Assembly (NCBI RefSeq): GCF_051622035.1
Contig: NC_135357.1
Location: forward strand, 20,822,256 to 20,886,255
Reading direction: 5' to 3'
Origin: Arctopsyche grandis
Lineage: Eukaryota > Arthropoda > Insecta > Trichoptera > Hydropsychidae
Length of the DNA stretch: 64,000 bases
The notes beneath the pieces were generated by a model. That model worked only from the letters and a program-made list of their open reading frames with translations. It did not search any database and was not told the DNA's origin. This document shows, one piece after another, positions 24,300-36,056 of this stretch; position 1 is the first letter of the stretch, and every line of letters starts with the position of its first letter. The position numbers were made by a program, and so were the translations under genes.

Positions 24300-26582
24300 G
24301 TTCTTATGTACATATATGTATGTACTTCCATTGGATTTCAATTTCGAAAACCAATTCAGTATGTTTGGTGATTAATTGATCATGTGAACACACACATAAA
24401 ATGATTTCGAAAGTTTCTCTGTAAATAAAAAATAAGAAGAGGCTAGTAAAAAAAATAAACAATTTCGGAAAATTCTGTAATGTAATGTTGCATAAGTCGA
24501 TATTTTAAATCAATGAAATGACAATCAGAGTCATTTCAGAGTTAGTTATACAAATTCTTTTATGTGTAGATTCATTATAATTCTACATTTTAACAGTGGC
24601 AAAAATTTTGCAAATGAATGGTTCTTAGTATGAAGTCGTCAAATGAAAAGTTACAGTTCGTTAAATTCGCGACCTCCTTGATGAATATTCATTATTCACT
24701 TCTAGAGCACACAGAGTTGATTCAACTTTTTTTACCCAAAATTAAGCAAGACTTTCGTGAAACATTAAATAATCCCTGAATAAACCTGTGCTATCTATAG
24801 GAAGATTATAAACCTAACCATATATAAAGCATTTTAATTATTAAAAATGCTAGTACTATTTTACCGGAAATATCAAACTTAGCATTCATTGAACACTCTT
24901 TTCTAAATAAACAACAAAAATTAATATTGTCATATTGAATATACAGAATATGTATGTGCTGAATTGTACTTATACATATGTACATAATTTGTACCTGCAA
25001 AAATATACCTACATACATATATTTCAAATTCAAGCCCAACAGCACTACCATTATAATTGAACCCGTTTAAGGCCTTTGTGAAGCAGCTGTGCATAATTAA
25101 TTATGTGTACAGAAATTGAGTAACTATTGAAAGAGGAACGAGGCTATTCTACGTACATACATACACACATATACCGAAGAAAACCTAATCAAAGGAAAAT
25201 TTAATCAAATAAAGCTTCATCTAATTTTATGAATCTTACGTAATTGTTACCTGAATATATTAATTTAGAGAGCCACTTTATGTATTTACATATGTATATG
25301 ATATGTATACACACAGATATTACAAGGTACGAATATCCATGGAGATCTAGCCTAACGAAGTACATACATATACATATACATACACGTACATAGCCATAGT
25401 GACGACTTGGAGCTAATCTGTAATGTCACTATGGCGAAATTGTAAATAAATAAATAATATGAACATCTATGTATAAGTATTTATAAATCACATTGTGTGT
25501 CTCTTTGGTTTGCAACTGTGGCTTAATTTATGATATGTGTATTGAATTTTAAATTTGTACCTTTTAAGATATACACGTACATACAATATTCTTAAGTTAT
25601 TGTATATATGTATTGGCGAATTTTGAAACTAAGTAATTGCTTTTTATTAATAGTTGATGACAATAAAGTTTAATGCAAAAAAGGAGCATGAAATTCTGAT
25701 TTTTTAAAATGAATTGTGAAAAAAACTACATAGTCAAATAACTAATAATTGAATGAACGAATTTGACATCAATATAATTATTTGACCGACATCTGAGAGC
25801 AGTAGAATAAAACTAATAAGTTCATTTAAGAATTTTTGCATTTTGATTTAGTCTCATGTTTCAACTCGACTCTATTTTTTTTTCTTTAATAACAAATTCA
25901 ATAACCCAAATATGTCTAATTTCTTAAAATAAGCCTAATCTTCCGAAATCGGTTTGTATCCAGAAGCGCGACGAAAACTTTTTCTCATAGACAAGGTCCT
26001 TATTATGTAAGAACATGCTCAATTGGCTGTGGCTTTTTAATATTTCAAAAAGGCTTAAATTTCTAAACTAAACTTTTGCTATAAAAATTACGGTCAGTGT
26101 TTAGGGTCTCACCTTTCCATTCATAAATTATTTAAAACCATCTGTAGGTTTCGACATTACGACATTAAAAATTAATGTAATGAAAGTGCGCTCTCCATGT
26201 GAATGTAACAGGTGTTTTTATTCTATTGCCACTTAACAGGTATTTTTGCTTTTTTCTTTTTACTTTAGATCTACATATGTTTTTATTGAAAACATTAAAT
26301 ATGTAGATACTCGTGTTTTGCCTGGTGATATCGAAAAGATTATTAAAGAAAATAGTTGAAATATCAAAGTTCATAAGAAAAACACAACTTGATTATTTCA
26401 GAGCGAAAGTCCACTCGAGGTACATATATACACAATTAAACTTTTTATACAATTTTAATAATTTTTTCTTTAATTTGAAATTTCGTAATTATATATGTAA
26501 ATATAAAAAAAAACATTTTTTTAGTATTATACATATTCGTTATATATTCATACATTGACGGATAGAGTAGATACATACATAA
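24300..26582. other. Intergenic AT-rich DNA
   Basis: No coding signal on either strand. TACATATGTA palindromes are frequent. The phrase CTATGGCGAAATTG near 25,430 has no recognised role. Confidence 0.4.
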
Positions 26583-27292
26583 GGTGACCCGAAAAAGACG
26601 CGCACGACAATGCTGCGCCGACATACCCGCGCATAACAATACCACGCAGAACAACTCGTCAATGCCACGCTGACAATCCTTATTAATTATTTTTTTTGTC
26701 TATTAAATCATTATTAATATTTGTGTATTAAATCGATTAATAAATAAAAAGCGCCAACAATGCCACGCTGAATATAACTACAAAATCAAATAAAAAGTCC
26801 TTTTTGGTTTTAGTCGATATTGCAGCACTACTCATACATAGATAGAAATTTACTAGGATTCGTTAGTTTTTGAAAACCGGGTTTTCTACTATATTTTCAA
26901 AATTCAAAATTTAAAATTTGGCAAATCGGTTACAAGTATGAAGTACAAATTTGTTTTTTGTGAAACGGGGATAAAAATGTTTTTTTAAAAATTTATTTCT
27001 CAAATTGGAAAACAATAAAAATGTAAAATTAATTCCGATTTAATAATAATAAATAAACTTCGAGTGGATAGTGTTAAATAGTGTTTTAATTTTTATCACT
27101 AAAAATCAAGTGACGCGGATGTCTAATTATGCTTGAAATATTATTGAATAAAAAGAATTTACTTTTGTCCGGCGCGGTTATGTCGGCACGGCTATGTCGG
27201 CGCGGCCATGTCGGCGTGGCTATATCGACACGGTTTTGTCGGCGTTGAATTATCATGCGCGATTTTGTCGTGTGCGGTTTTTTCGGGGTGCC
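26583..27292. mobile_element. Fold-back element with GC-rich repeated arms
   Basis: The left arm starts GGTGACCCGAAAAAGACGCG and the right arm ends CGGTTTTTTCGGGGTGCC, inverted copies. The arms are built from short GC-rich units (GTCGGCGCGGCCATGTCGG on the right, with its complement on the left) around a 500-bp AT-rich centre. No protein is encoded. Confidence 0.7.
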
Positions 27293-27314
27293 ATAATATT
27301 ACAATACCTGTATA

Positions 27315-28001
27315 TCTATATCTATGTATAAAAATCAATGTTTGTCTGTTTGTCTGTTTGTCTGTTTGTCTGTTTGTCTGTTTGTCTGTTTGTCTGTTTG
27401 TCTGTTTGTCTGTTTGTCTGTTTGTCTGTTTGTCTGTTTGTCTGTTTGTCTGTTTGTCTGTTTGTCTGTTTGTCTGTTTGTCTGTTTGTCTGTTTGTCTG
27501 TTTGTCTGTTTGTCTGTTTGTCTGTTTGTCTGTTTGTCTGTTTGTCTGTTTGTCTGTTTGTCTGTCTGTTTGTCTGTTTGTCTGTTTGTCTGCTTGTTTT
27601 TTTGTCTGTCACGTATGCTTTCCTATAACATTAAACCAATTGCGATGAACCTTACAGGAGGTATTGTGTGTATGTCCGCGATGGTTTCTGTAAAAAAAAT
27701 CGCCCAAAAACGGGAACGGAAACGGAACAACGGGAATGAGTGGCATTGCAACGCAATCATTTCAAATATTTTCGCGTCGCCACCTGCGTTGTTAGGGTAA
27801 AATAAACAAACAATTGAATAATTTCAAATGCGTTCGCCTAGCCGCCTGCGTTTTTCCGATAAATTATCATTACTGTAATTTTATTTTATTATTAAGTATT
27901 AATTTGAAACTGAAACATTCACTTATCGAAACACATCGAGAAACGGGAACGAGAATTGCATGCGTTATTGTGGCATTGCAACGCACGCCGAGTTCAGCTG
28001 G
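27315..28001 (+). mobile_element. Non-autonomous Helitron with expanded inner microsatellite
   Basis: It starts TCTATATCTATGTATAAAAA after A, runs into an 8-bp repeat array, and ends ACGCCGAGTTCAGCTGG before T (CTRR-T). The 3' third matches the copies at 12.3, 14.1 and 53.2 kb (GAATTGCATGCGTTATTGTG). No Rep/helicase is encoded. Confidence 0.75.
27343..27600. repeat. (TGTTTGTC)n microsatellite, about 32 units
   Basis: An 8-bp unit is repeated with almost no change. It keeps frames open on both strands (Cys-Leu-Ser-Val, and on the other strand Asp-Lys-Gln-Thr-Asn-Arg-Gln-Thr), which are not genes. It occupies the 5' part of the Helitron at 27,315. Confidence 0.97.
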
Positions 28002-28044
28002 TTTTATATATTTATTGATTTATTTATAGGTACGTACATACGTA

Positions 28045-28205
28045 AATCAAAAACTCCCCAAAATACAAATTTTTCTAGACCATGGAAACGTGATCAGTGA
28101 TCGATTCTGAGTTCGAATAAGTCAAAATTTCAAGTCCGAATTTTCGCATTATCAAAAAAACCTCATCTACATATTGTTAATACGTGTATAGATAAAGTAA
28201 AAAGT
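28045..28205 (+). repeat. Dispersed repeat (GTGATCAGTGATCGATTCTG family)
   Basis: It shares CCCCAAAATAC, TTTTTCTAGA, GTGATCAGTGATCGATTCTG and ATAGATAAAGTAAAA with 35,570-35,810 (same strand) and 42,790-43,020 (opposite strand). Non-coding. Confidence 0.75.
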
Positions 28206-28209
28206 ACTT

Positions 28210-30604
28210 ATAAAGTGGTACAAAGAAAATTTCCCAGAAAATTTTCAAAAAGTCATAATCAATTATAAAATGGTAGATGGGTTTATTAGTTTCTCGTTTA
28301 TTTAGAAAATGGGACTTTTCCGAAAATAAATTTATTCAACCTACCTCTCTGTATTTTGCATAGTACAGGATTCTTCCCCTCAGGCGAAAAAACCGTCGTT
28401 GCCATCTCTGAAAACTCCAAGTCTGCTTCATCAGGTAACCCTCTTTGATCGTTTTCTATAACACGGAATAAATAACATGAAAATTAATAAAATTATCTTT
28501 CGTATTTCTCAGATTGTATTTGTGATCGAGTCGTATCTTTGTGAAAAAAGAGTGTTCGTATTTTACAATATATACATATGTATAATTCTGATGGTATAAA
28601 ACAAAAATTTTAATTCCTAAAAGAATAGCAAATATAAAAATTACTGCTATGAGTTGTTTCGGTACTTTTTCGTCTATTAAATCTATTAATAAATATTTTC
28701 ATTAAATTTTCTCTCTATCCGAAAAATCGTAACTCAACAAATGAATAATAAAAATTACTGTACTACTTGTTTTAAAATTTGCAGTGAATGAACAAATGAA
28801 TACATCTCGATATGGTTTTAAAACTTAGACTTCATCCTTGAAAAACCTATTTACAATATTTCAATGATAATTATAATAATTGTGCTCTTTTTTTATTATT
28901 ACTCAATGTATTTGTATTGTTATTACGCAATGTATTGGTTCCGTTACCATTACCTATTTTACACATTTTTACTTTTTTCTTTTACTTTAGCTCAAAAGCG
29001 ATTTGTATTTTAAAGTTTCAAAATATAATAGCTATAGCTATGTATGTATATTCGAATTTTAATAATTAAATAAAAGAGTATGGAAAACTGAAGCAAGAAC
29101 ACGACGGGTCGAAATCGTTCATTGATTTTAAAATGGAAATGCATTATCCCTTTTTATATCACACACACATTATATTAATTTTTATTCGTTAAACATTCTG
29201 TTTTTTATTTGTTGGAATAAAATTCGATCAAAATTACCCGATATTGTATTTACGACAAAATTTAATTGTTTTTAATCCACAATTCATGTTTCTATATTTT
29301 ATATTTCATTTTTAGGGACCACACACTGGCTTAGGCAAAATATAAACACTGCACATTTATTTTTGAGTATATAAATTATCTAAAAATGTATGCGCCATTT
29401 ATTATTACATCAACCATAGCCAAAAATACAAATTATATTTTCAGTATTCATTAACATTATTTAGTCACAAAAATTAAATAAGCAGTTACATATAAATGAG
29501 TTGCAACCATTTGTCTGGCAAAACACTTTTTCATCCAATAGTCGCATAATTTTCACATGGCAAACAGAAGAGATAAACACGTTGTTAACGTGACAACTGC
29601 TCATACTGGTTCTTTGTCACACTGAGGAACCATATTCGTTGAAACCATGAAAATAAACAAACAACCCTAATTAGATCAAGACAAATAAACTAGACTTTGG
29701 GAGCCGGTTAAACTATTTCACTTAAATTACAAATTTATTAATATTTATAATTTATCAATAACGATTGTTATCACAATTTGATTGATATTGTCACTACGAA
29801 ACTTATCACGGATGTCAATGATTTTTATTATAAATTTTAGTTCAATTTAATATATTTTTAACTTGAATATAGCTTTTTGCGTACACTTAAATATTTGGAT
29901 ATTTGTATCTTGTAGAATCAGTTGTGGGTTCAAAAGGTAAGCCGTTACTCCTTATCGTGAAGTATTTTGAGGGTCATCGCCCACGTGTTGACAACAGGTA
30001 GCCGGTCTCAATTAGGTCTAATGGAGGCGACAGGTGTGTCCATCTACATATTTACATTGCGATGACTATGCCGAAAAAGCGCGGGTACACAGTGATAAAA
30101 CATATGTTTTGAGCTCTCAATTTACTCTCAATAATTCCAATTACATACATAAATACATATAAAAAAATATATGTAAGATATTATAAATTTAAAAATTACT
30201 CTTTTAATATTTTAATATGCATTAATAGTATTTGAACACGAATTTTGCGGGATTCGACGATTTGTATTCAAACAAAATTTTATAATAATTTTATTAAAAT
30301 AAAAAACATCAATATCTATTCTATTTCAATTCTATTATGTATAAAATAAAAATAAATATAAAAAATAAACAAATCATTGCGCATAATGTAGAAAAAAAAT
30401 CGAATTAACTTTTTTTTTTAATTTAAAAATGAAATCAATAATTTTGAAAAATTATATTCAGAAACTAAGCAAACTATAAAATATCAACAGATAATTTTCA
30501 TATACTTTGAACATATATAATTTTGATTAAGTAAATTTTATAAAATAATTTTTAATGTAATATTTAAGAGGCCATAGCTGATTTTACAAAAAAAATAAAA
30601 AATA

Positions 30605-30612
<8 letters not shown>
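28210..30612. other. Intergenic AT-rich DNA
   Basis: No gene on either strand. The part at 29,900-30,110 is GC-richer and unique (GAGGGTCATCGCCCACGTG) and could be non-coding conserved DNA. Confidence 0.38.

Positions 30613-30680
<68 letters not shown>
30613..30680. repeat. (AT)n microsatellite
   Basis: Pure AT dinucleotide run preceded by an A-rich tract. Confidence 0.96.
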
Positions 30681-30689
<9 letters not shown>

Positions 30690-30974
30690 AGGATATAGAG
30701 CACACACATACACATACATACATAAAGACACACGTATTTTTTTCACGTTTAGCACATAACCTTAAGCTAGAAGTACTTGGACTCCTGTAAATTATTCAGA
30801 TTTACACGTGCTCCTCTGTGGAAGTGTGAACGAGCTAAATAATAAAAATACAGCGTTTCCCCGGGCCAATCTCAACGGATATCCAGGGACAAACTATCAC
30901 TCATCATACCCGTCTGCTTGGACACTTATTAAAAATTGGCGTGTATATTGAAATAAGCAATGAATCAAACAAGC

Positions 30975-31320
30975 AGGAGGAGGATCGTATCGAGCGTGTG
31001 GAGTGTCGAGTGTGGAGTGTAGAGTGTGGAGTGTGGAGTGTAAACAAAGCTGGCGGGGTACTAACAGGCGCGGGCCCCGGGGGCGAGTCCCCCGCGGAGC
31101 GCGCGCCCCCGTAGCGCGTGGGTGGGGGCTCGTCGTCACTATCGGAGGTGTCGGTGTGGGTGCGCGGGGGCGCGGGCGAAGCCCCCGGGCGCGCGCCCGC
31201 CGCCATCAGCCGACACCACCCCGCGCCCCGCGCCCCGCGCCCCCTCACACCACCACCCCCTCCACACTGGGGCTCCCCCGCATTGCGCATGCCCGAAACC
31301 CCTCAACTACCCCATTCCTC
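30975..31320. other. Strongly GC-rich island
   Basis: A tandem GAGTGTGGAGTGT stretch (about 30,990-31,045) leads into a very GC-rich segment at 31,050-31,320 with CCCCCGCGGAGCGCGCGCC and a triple CGCGCCC repeat. Composition is unlike anything else in the window. Overlapping frames on both strands are artefacts of few stops in GC-rich DNA. No protein domain is seen. Confidence 0.6.
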
Positions 31321-31379
31321 CCAACCCCACCTACACTTCCTATTACCAGACAACGAATCCTTCGTTTTTACAAATTTCC

Positions 31380-32700
31380 CTAAGAGTAGGTACACCTGGA
31401 TTTTACACACACACACCGGAAGTGGTAGTTTCCTCTTGTTCAATTGGTCTTTCACTATTTTTTTCAACCCTTTAAATATATTTGCTCTTCACGAAAAAAT
31501 TTAATTATAATCAATGTCAGTATCAATATCAATAATATCAATGTGATGGAAATAAAAAAAAAAAATCAATACATTTAATAAGCTGGAAGTGGGATTTTTT
31601 CCTCTTAGGAAAGTCAAAAATGTTGTGACCACACGATTTTTTCCACACGACACGAAGTTGAAAATTTATATTTGTACTCTTTATGTACTAACTTGGAATT
31701 GATAAGGTTTTGGTTAGAGCTCGTAAATCTAAAGAAGTATTTTTTTTAAAACAATATTTCATTATTTTATTTTGATCTCTGTAACTATTTCTATCTTCTT
31801 GATATTTTAGGTTTATAATATTTATAGCGTTATTTGAGTTCTCAGCTTTAAACGGTATAGAGGTGGTCGATAATTTTGTCTATCTGGGGTCACTCATATC
31901 TAACAACGGCGGCATTGAATTGGAAATACGGCGCCGGATTACATTAGCAAAATCGGCAATGTCACAACTAACGAAGATTTGGAAGAATAGAGCCATTACA
32001 ACTGCTGTCAAAATCCGTCTCGTGAAGAGTCTCGTTTTTTCTGTCTGCCTTTATGGTGTCGAGACGTGGACTATGAAGGCGGCGGATAGACGGAGAATCG
32101 ATGCCTTCGAGATGTGGTCCTGGAGACGGCTACTGCGCGTGCCTTGGACCGACAAACGCACGAATGTGTCTATTCTTGAAGAATTAAAAATCAAGGATAG
32201 ACTGTCAACAATATGTCTGAAACGTATATTGCAGTTCTTCGGCCACATTGCACGAAGAGGTGAGGAGAGCCTGGAGCGGTTGGTTGTGGTTGGTAGCGTC
32301 GAAGGCAGAAGAGCCAGAGGCAGATCCCCCGCACGCTGGACTGACCAAGTATCTGCAGCGACGGGCGCTTCCACGGTAGCAAGTCTTCGCCTGGCCGAAT
32401 TTATAACTGAATGGAGGCAGCTGGTTGACCGGACATCATAGTCACGATCCTCAGTGATGAGGGAACCGACAGCAATATATTGAGTAAGAAAAAATATTTG
32501 AACAAAATCCGGCAACCGCAAGTAGAGATTTTGTCTTGTGTAAGTTTCCCTACATTTTTTCACAATTTGTACCGAAAATGCTCTCATAGTCGATATGTGT
32601 GACTGTTTTTGTATGTTTCAATATCGAATTTTGTTTTTTATACTTTTTATATTCCTCAAATACAAAGATAAAGTCGTGAGTTGGTCACATCCGAATATTT
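31380..32700. repeat. Dispersed 'CCGGAAG' repeat, copy carrying a retrotransposon fragment
   Basis: 31,410-31,800 and 32,470-32,700 match successive parts of the copy at 20,490-21,480 (for example TCATTATTTTATTTTGATC and TTGAACAAAATCCGGCAACC). The reverse-transcriptase fragment at about 31,850-32,460 lies between the two halves and is absent from the other copy. Confidence 0.7.
31863..32441 (+). pseudogene. Non-LTR retrotransposon reverse-transcriptase C-terminus
   Basis: An open frame of 192 codons encodes the C-terminal part of an insect endonuclease/reverse-transcriptase polyprotein. It begins VDNFVYLGSLISNNGGIELE, the 'FVYLGS' motif after the polymerase palm. It goes on through RRLLRVPWTDKRTNVSILEE and FFGHIARRGEESLERL, and ends with the basic RGRSPARWTDQV box typical of RTE/jockey-like LINEs. 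The catalytic palm and endonuclease are absent, so it is a 5'-truncated dead copy despite the open frame. No poly-A tail or target duplication could be assigned. It lies within the dispersed repeat at 31,380-32,700. Confidence 0.85.
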
Positions 32701-33031
32701 TTTCCAATTTTGAAATGTGCCGAAAATGTAATACGGATAAGATTTTCCTATGAAAAAGTAAAAAAAAGGAAAAATACACACGAAAATAAAATCAAAACGA
32801 TAAATATTTAAATATTTATAAAAATCACTTAAGCATAACATTTTGATTAATATTTAATTAATATTATTATTCCTACTAAAATAATATTTTCCAGGATGAG
32901 TGGAATAAATACACAATTTCATTTGTTTTGAAAAAATAACTCGAACCAATGTTCATTGAATTTCAGTGGATGTGCAATTTAGTATGCAAAACATCTTTGA
33001 ATAAATATATTTTCTTTGAACCACAAATCAT

Positions 33032-35090
33032 TTAGTCTCGTCGTCTGCAGTTTTTCATCCATTTATTAGATAATGGTTTTTGATAAAACCTCCACGGAAG
33101 TTTTTGACAGAAAGGTTTTCTTTGTTTAATTGGAGTATTTTTTTCTACTACATCTCCTTGTTTTATTTGTACCGCATCGCCTTGTTTTTTTGGATTGATT
33201 GAATTGGTTATTTCTATTGTATCTCCTTGTTTTTTTCCCATAAAAATAATATCACCCCTGGCCGACTTGATCACAAAGAAAAATGGATGATCAGCTCTGA
33301 ACTCTTGCGGAAGGCTTCTAGTCATGATTATTGCTAAAAATATTTTATTAATGTATGCAAAATAGTATTCATTACGAAAATTCCCCAAATATAAAAAAAG
33401 TATTATTTGAAAAGTATTATACATATATGTGTAGGTATGATAGATTGTAAATATACCTGTAGCTGCAGCAGCTTCAGTTCCCTCCTCGTTCACTTCAACG
33501 AAAGCTTTTTGAATTGCCTCGGATACGTAGAGTTGCTTTGAATTTTTAATGAGTCCACTCAAATCTGCTTTAGATGGATCAAATATTAAATTTACTCCCA
33601 CCTAAAAGGAAAACATTTTCCTGGCGTAAATAAAGTCGATTAAAATCTTCCAGAAAATAAAATAAAATACTAACTTTAGGTAAAACTTTGTTTAGGTCAA
33701 TTTCCGTTTCAATTTTAAACTTTGGAATTGAAACTGAAATCTTCTTCGAAACCAATTTGTCGAAAACTAATGACAAGTCGCCACTTTTCAACTTTTCTTC
33801 CAAACCGCTTAAACCGTCAACTTCTGTCGGTAAAATAATTACCATTGACATTTGTTTTCCACTGTAGAACATTTCCAAAGCCTAAATATATAGATACTAT
33901 ATTAAAATGTGTCTAAATATATATCAAGAGTACAATTAAATCAAAATGCTTATATTTTAATGTATGCACCTCTGCATTCCATTCCGGAATATAAGCATGG
34001 GGGAAAGTATTTATCTGTTCCATCATGTCAACTTTAACTGTTTTGTTAGAACTGATATAAAAATCTTCTTGCTTCGTCTTCAGCACGTTAAATCTGTTTT
34101 CCCAATTCCCCTTCGAAAAATAGGAAATAATAACAAGTTTGGATCAATCCGAGATATTAATTTTGTTAAACGACCAATAAACAATTACCTTAAAATAAAT
34201 AGCATTAACTAACACCAAAGAAGTGCTGCCAGAAAGTGAACTTGACTTAATTAGCTCTTTAATTTTGCTATTCGTTTTTTGTTCCACCTGTAAACACCTT
34301 TATATTAATAATAAACTCACATATATGTATAATTTATAAATACATAAACTTATGTGTTTCAATTTAAATAAATAATATGCCGATAGTCAGCCTACCCAAG
34401 TGTTGATTATTCCAGCCGCTTGTCCAGAATTTGCAAAATCAACGTTTTGTACATCGGAGTAGAAAACATCAACAGCCAAATTTTTAAACGTTGGCAACAG
34501 AGATAATCCATTCATTATGAAAATATTATTGGCGATATTCAAAGTTACACCTTGGATACTGTTTAGACTTGAGATGAACGGCTTAAATTCATTCGTCGTC
34601 TGAAATTTCAAAACAAAATAAACACTCGAATACTTACATATAATAAATTCATTTAACAGAGTGCCTATTAAATGCACGCACATACGTAATTTGAATCGGG
34701 CAAATTGAGAGCTGAGTAGAGTTCCTTCTGGGTAGCACCTCCTGCTCCCAATGATAAAAGTGCAAGAGCTATTTCGGCCGAAATAGGAGACATGATCGAA
34801 CTAGCTCCAGGCGCCAAAGCAACAGTTTCCTATACAATTCAACTTTTCATATGAAAATCGTATTTAATGATTTTTAGTTCATATCAAAATAAAATAAATC
34901 TAAGCACCTTATAAAACTTATCAAAAAACTGGCTGGAGGACTCCATGAGGGTGATCGCATTTGCATAGTTTGAGTGAATAATGAGCAGCGCCAAGTAAAA
35001 TACTAATAAATTCATTTAATACATGTTCTTTCATCATTTTATTTCAATGAAAAATTATGTTCACATTTTCTTACCTTTGAATTGCAGCAT
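33032..35090 (-). CDS. Serpin A: secreted inhibitory-type serpin, 9 exons, 450 aa
   Basis: Coding exons, 5' to 3': 35,075-35,090; 34,908-35,002; 34,686-34,829; 34,396-34,599; 34,189-34,287; 33,970-34,110; 33,675-33,881; 33,457-33,601; 33,032-33,333. All have GT-AG introns and join in frame from ATG to TAA. Residues 1-21 form a signal peptide ending A-N-A. Serpin landmarks are SSIMSPISAEIALALLSLGA (exon 3), VLVNAIYFK (to residue 186), the hinge EEGTEAAAAT (341-350, P17-P8) with small residues as in true inhibitors, and ADHPFFFVIK (from 364). The last intron splits the P7 codon after G, as in the exon cassette at 51-64 kb. Counting 17 residues from the hinge puts P1 at Ser with Arg at P2; an Arg P1 is possible if the loop is one residue shorter. 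The protein runs 66 residues past the usual FMGK end, with three KQGD repeats and a basic finish. Likely a haemolymph inhibitor of serine proteases. Confidence 0.93.
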
Positions 35091-35171
35091 TTTATAAATC
35101 GTACGGACGATTCTAGTAGTAAATGTATACTGCAAGTTGAACAGGTGTATGTGTATACTGTGGACAGTTTG

Positions 35172-35186
35172 TAAAAATGCTGTATA
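35172..35186 (-). promoter_or_regulatory. Possible TATA box of serpin A
   Basis: The minus strand reads ATATTTATACAGC about 85-95 bp upstream of the ATG, which would leave a 5' UTR of about 55-65 nt. No start-site evidence; AT-rich DNA makes such matches common. Confidence 0.3.
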
Positions 35187-35244
35187 AATATTGTTATAAA
35201 CGACTTCTAAAGCAAAATTACTTTGAATTATTTTTATATCCATA

Positions 35245-35569
35245 AAAACATGCTAATATTTAACGTGGGGGAGCAACCATTGACTTCTAGTAATCCTTGA
35301 TGAGTACTTATTGTTTCTAAATTGTATGTATTATACATATGTATGTTTTATACACACGGCTGTATCCATGGGAGAGCTATGGGCCCTTCATTAAAAAAAA
35401 AATTATAATTATGAGAATAATTATTGTATATCAAGATATGTTTATCACACGATCATGTATGAATTATTTGCGCCTTGAATTTAGCACACATATGTATTTT
35501 ATTTATTTTATTGAAAAAACAAAAAAAAAATTGAAAAAAATTTACGTCGTGTCCATAAGAATTTCAGTA
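35245..35569. other. Intergenic AT-rich DNA upstream of serpin A
   Basis: Nothing recognisable; short frames only. Confidence 0.35.
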
Positions 35570-35810
35570 ACCGATACTAAGTTGCAGTTCGATAGGATTA
35601 ACGGTGTTCAAAAAATCCCCAAAATACACAGACACACAGCACACACACACACAGACACACACACACATTTTTTCTAGATCATGAAAATGTGATCAGTAAT
35701 CGATTCTGAGTTCGAATCAGTCAAAATCTCGAGTTCGAATTTTCGCATGATCACAAAACTTCATATATTGTTACTACGTACATAGATAAAGTAAAAACAG
35801 TACTAAATCA
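35570..35810 (+). repeat. Dispersed repeat (GTGATCAGTAATCGATTCTG family) with CA run
   Basis: It matches 28,045-28,205 and, in reverse, 42,790-43,020. It contains AGTTCGATAGGATTAACGGT, a CA microsatellite at 35,636-35,666, TTCTAGATCATG and TCGAGTTCGAATTTTCGCAT. Confidence 0.75.
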
Positions 35811-36056
35811 CGACGTATATGCATATATATGTATGTATATAAATATTTCTCAAAAAATCGCAAAATTAATTTAATAATTTGGTACAAAAAAGTCGTAAAA
35901 GTAACGAAAAATTATTTATTCTATTCAACTTGATATTCTAGTATGAATTCCCTTGATAAATATTTCTTTTAAATGTGAAGAATATGTACCTAATATTCCG
36001 TGAGCTCTTAGAACGAATAAATATAAAAAAATTGGTTTAAAAAAAAGCCTTGGAGG

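Noticed and set aside
27208-27800. Long Cys-Leu-Ser-Val and Gln-Thr-Asp-Lys frames on both strands
   Set aside because: They are products of an 8-bp microsatellite without stops, not genes.
30897-31504. Several overlapping Pro/Arg-rich frames on both strands
   Set aside because: GC-rich DNA has few stop codons; frames overlap on both strands and show no domain.
32051-32587. 178-codon frame on the minus strand
   Set aside because: Antisense shadow of the reverse-transcriptase fragment.
32656-32841. Possible extra terminal exon for serpin A downstream of 33,032
   Set aside because: The minus-strand frame has FPFFYFFIGK and YIFGTF, but no H-P-F spacing, no acceptor in the right phase and a simple A/T composition.
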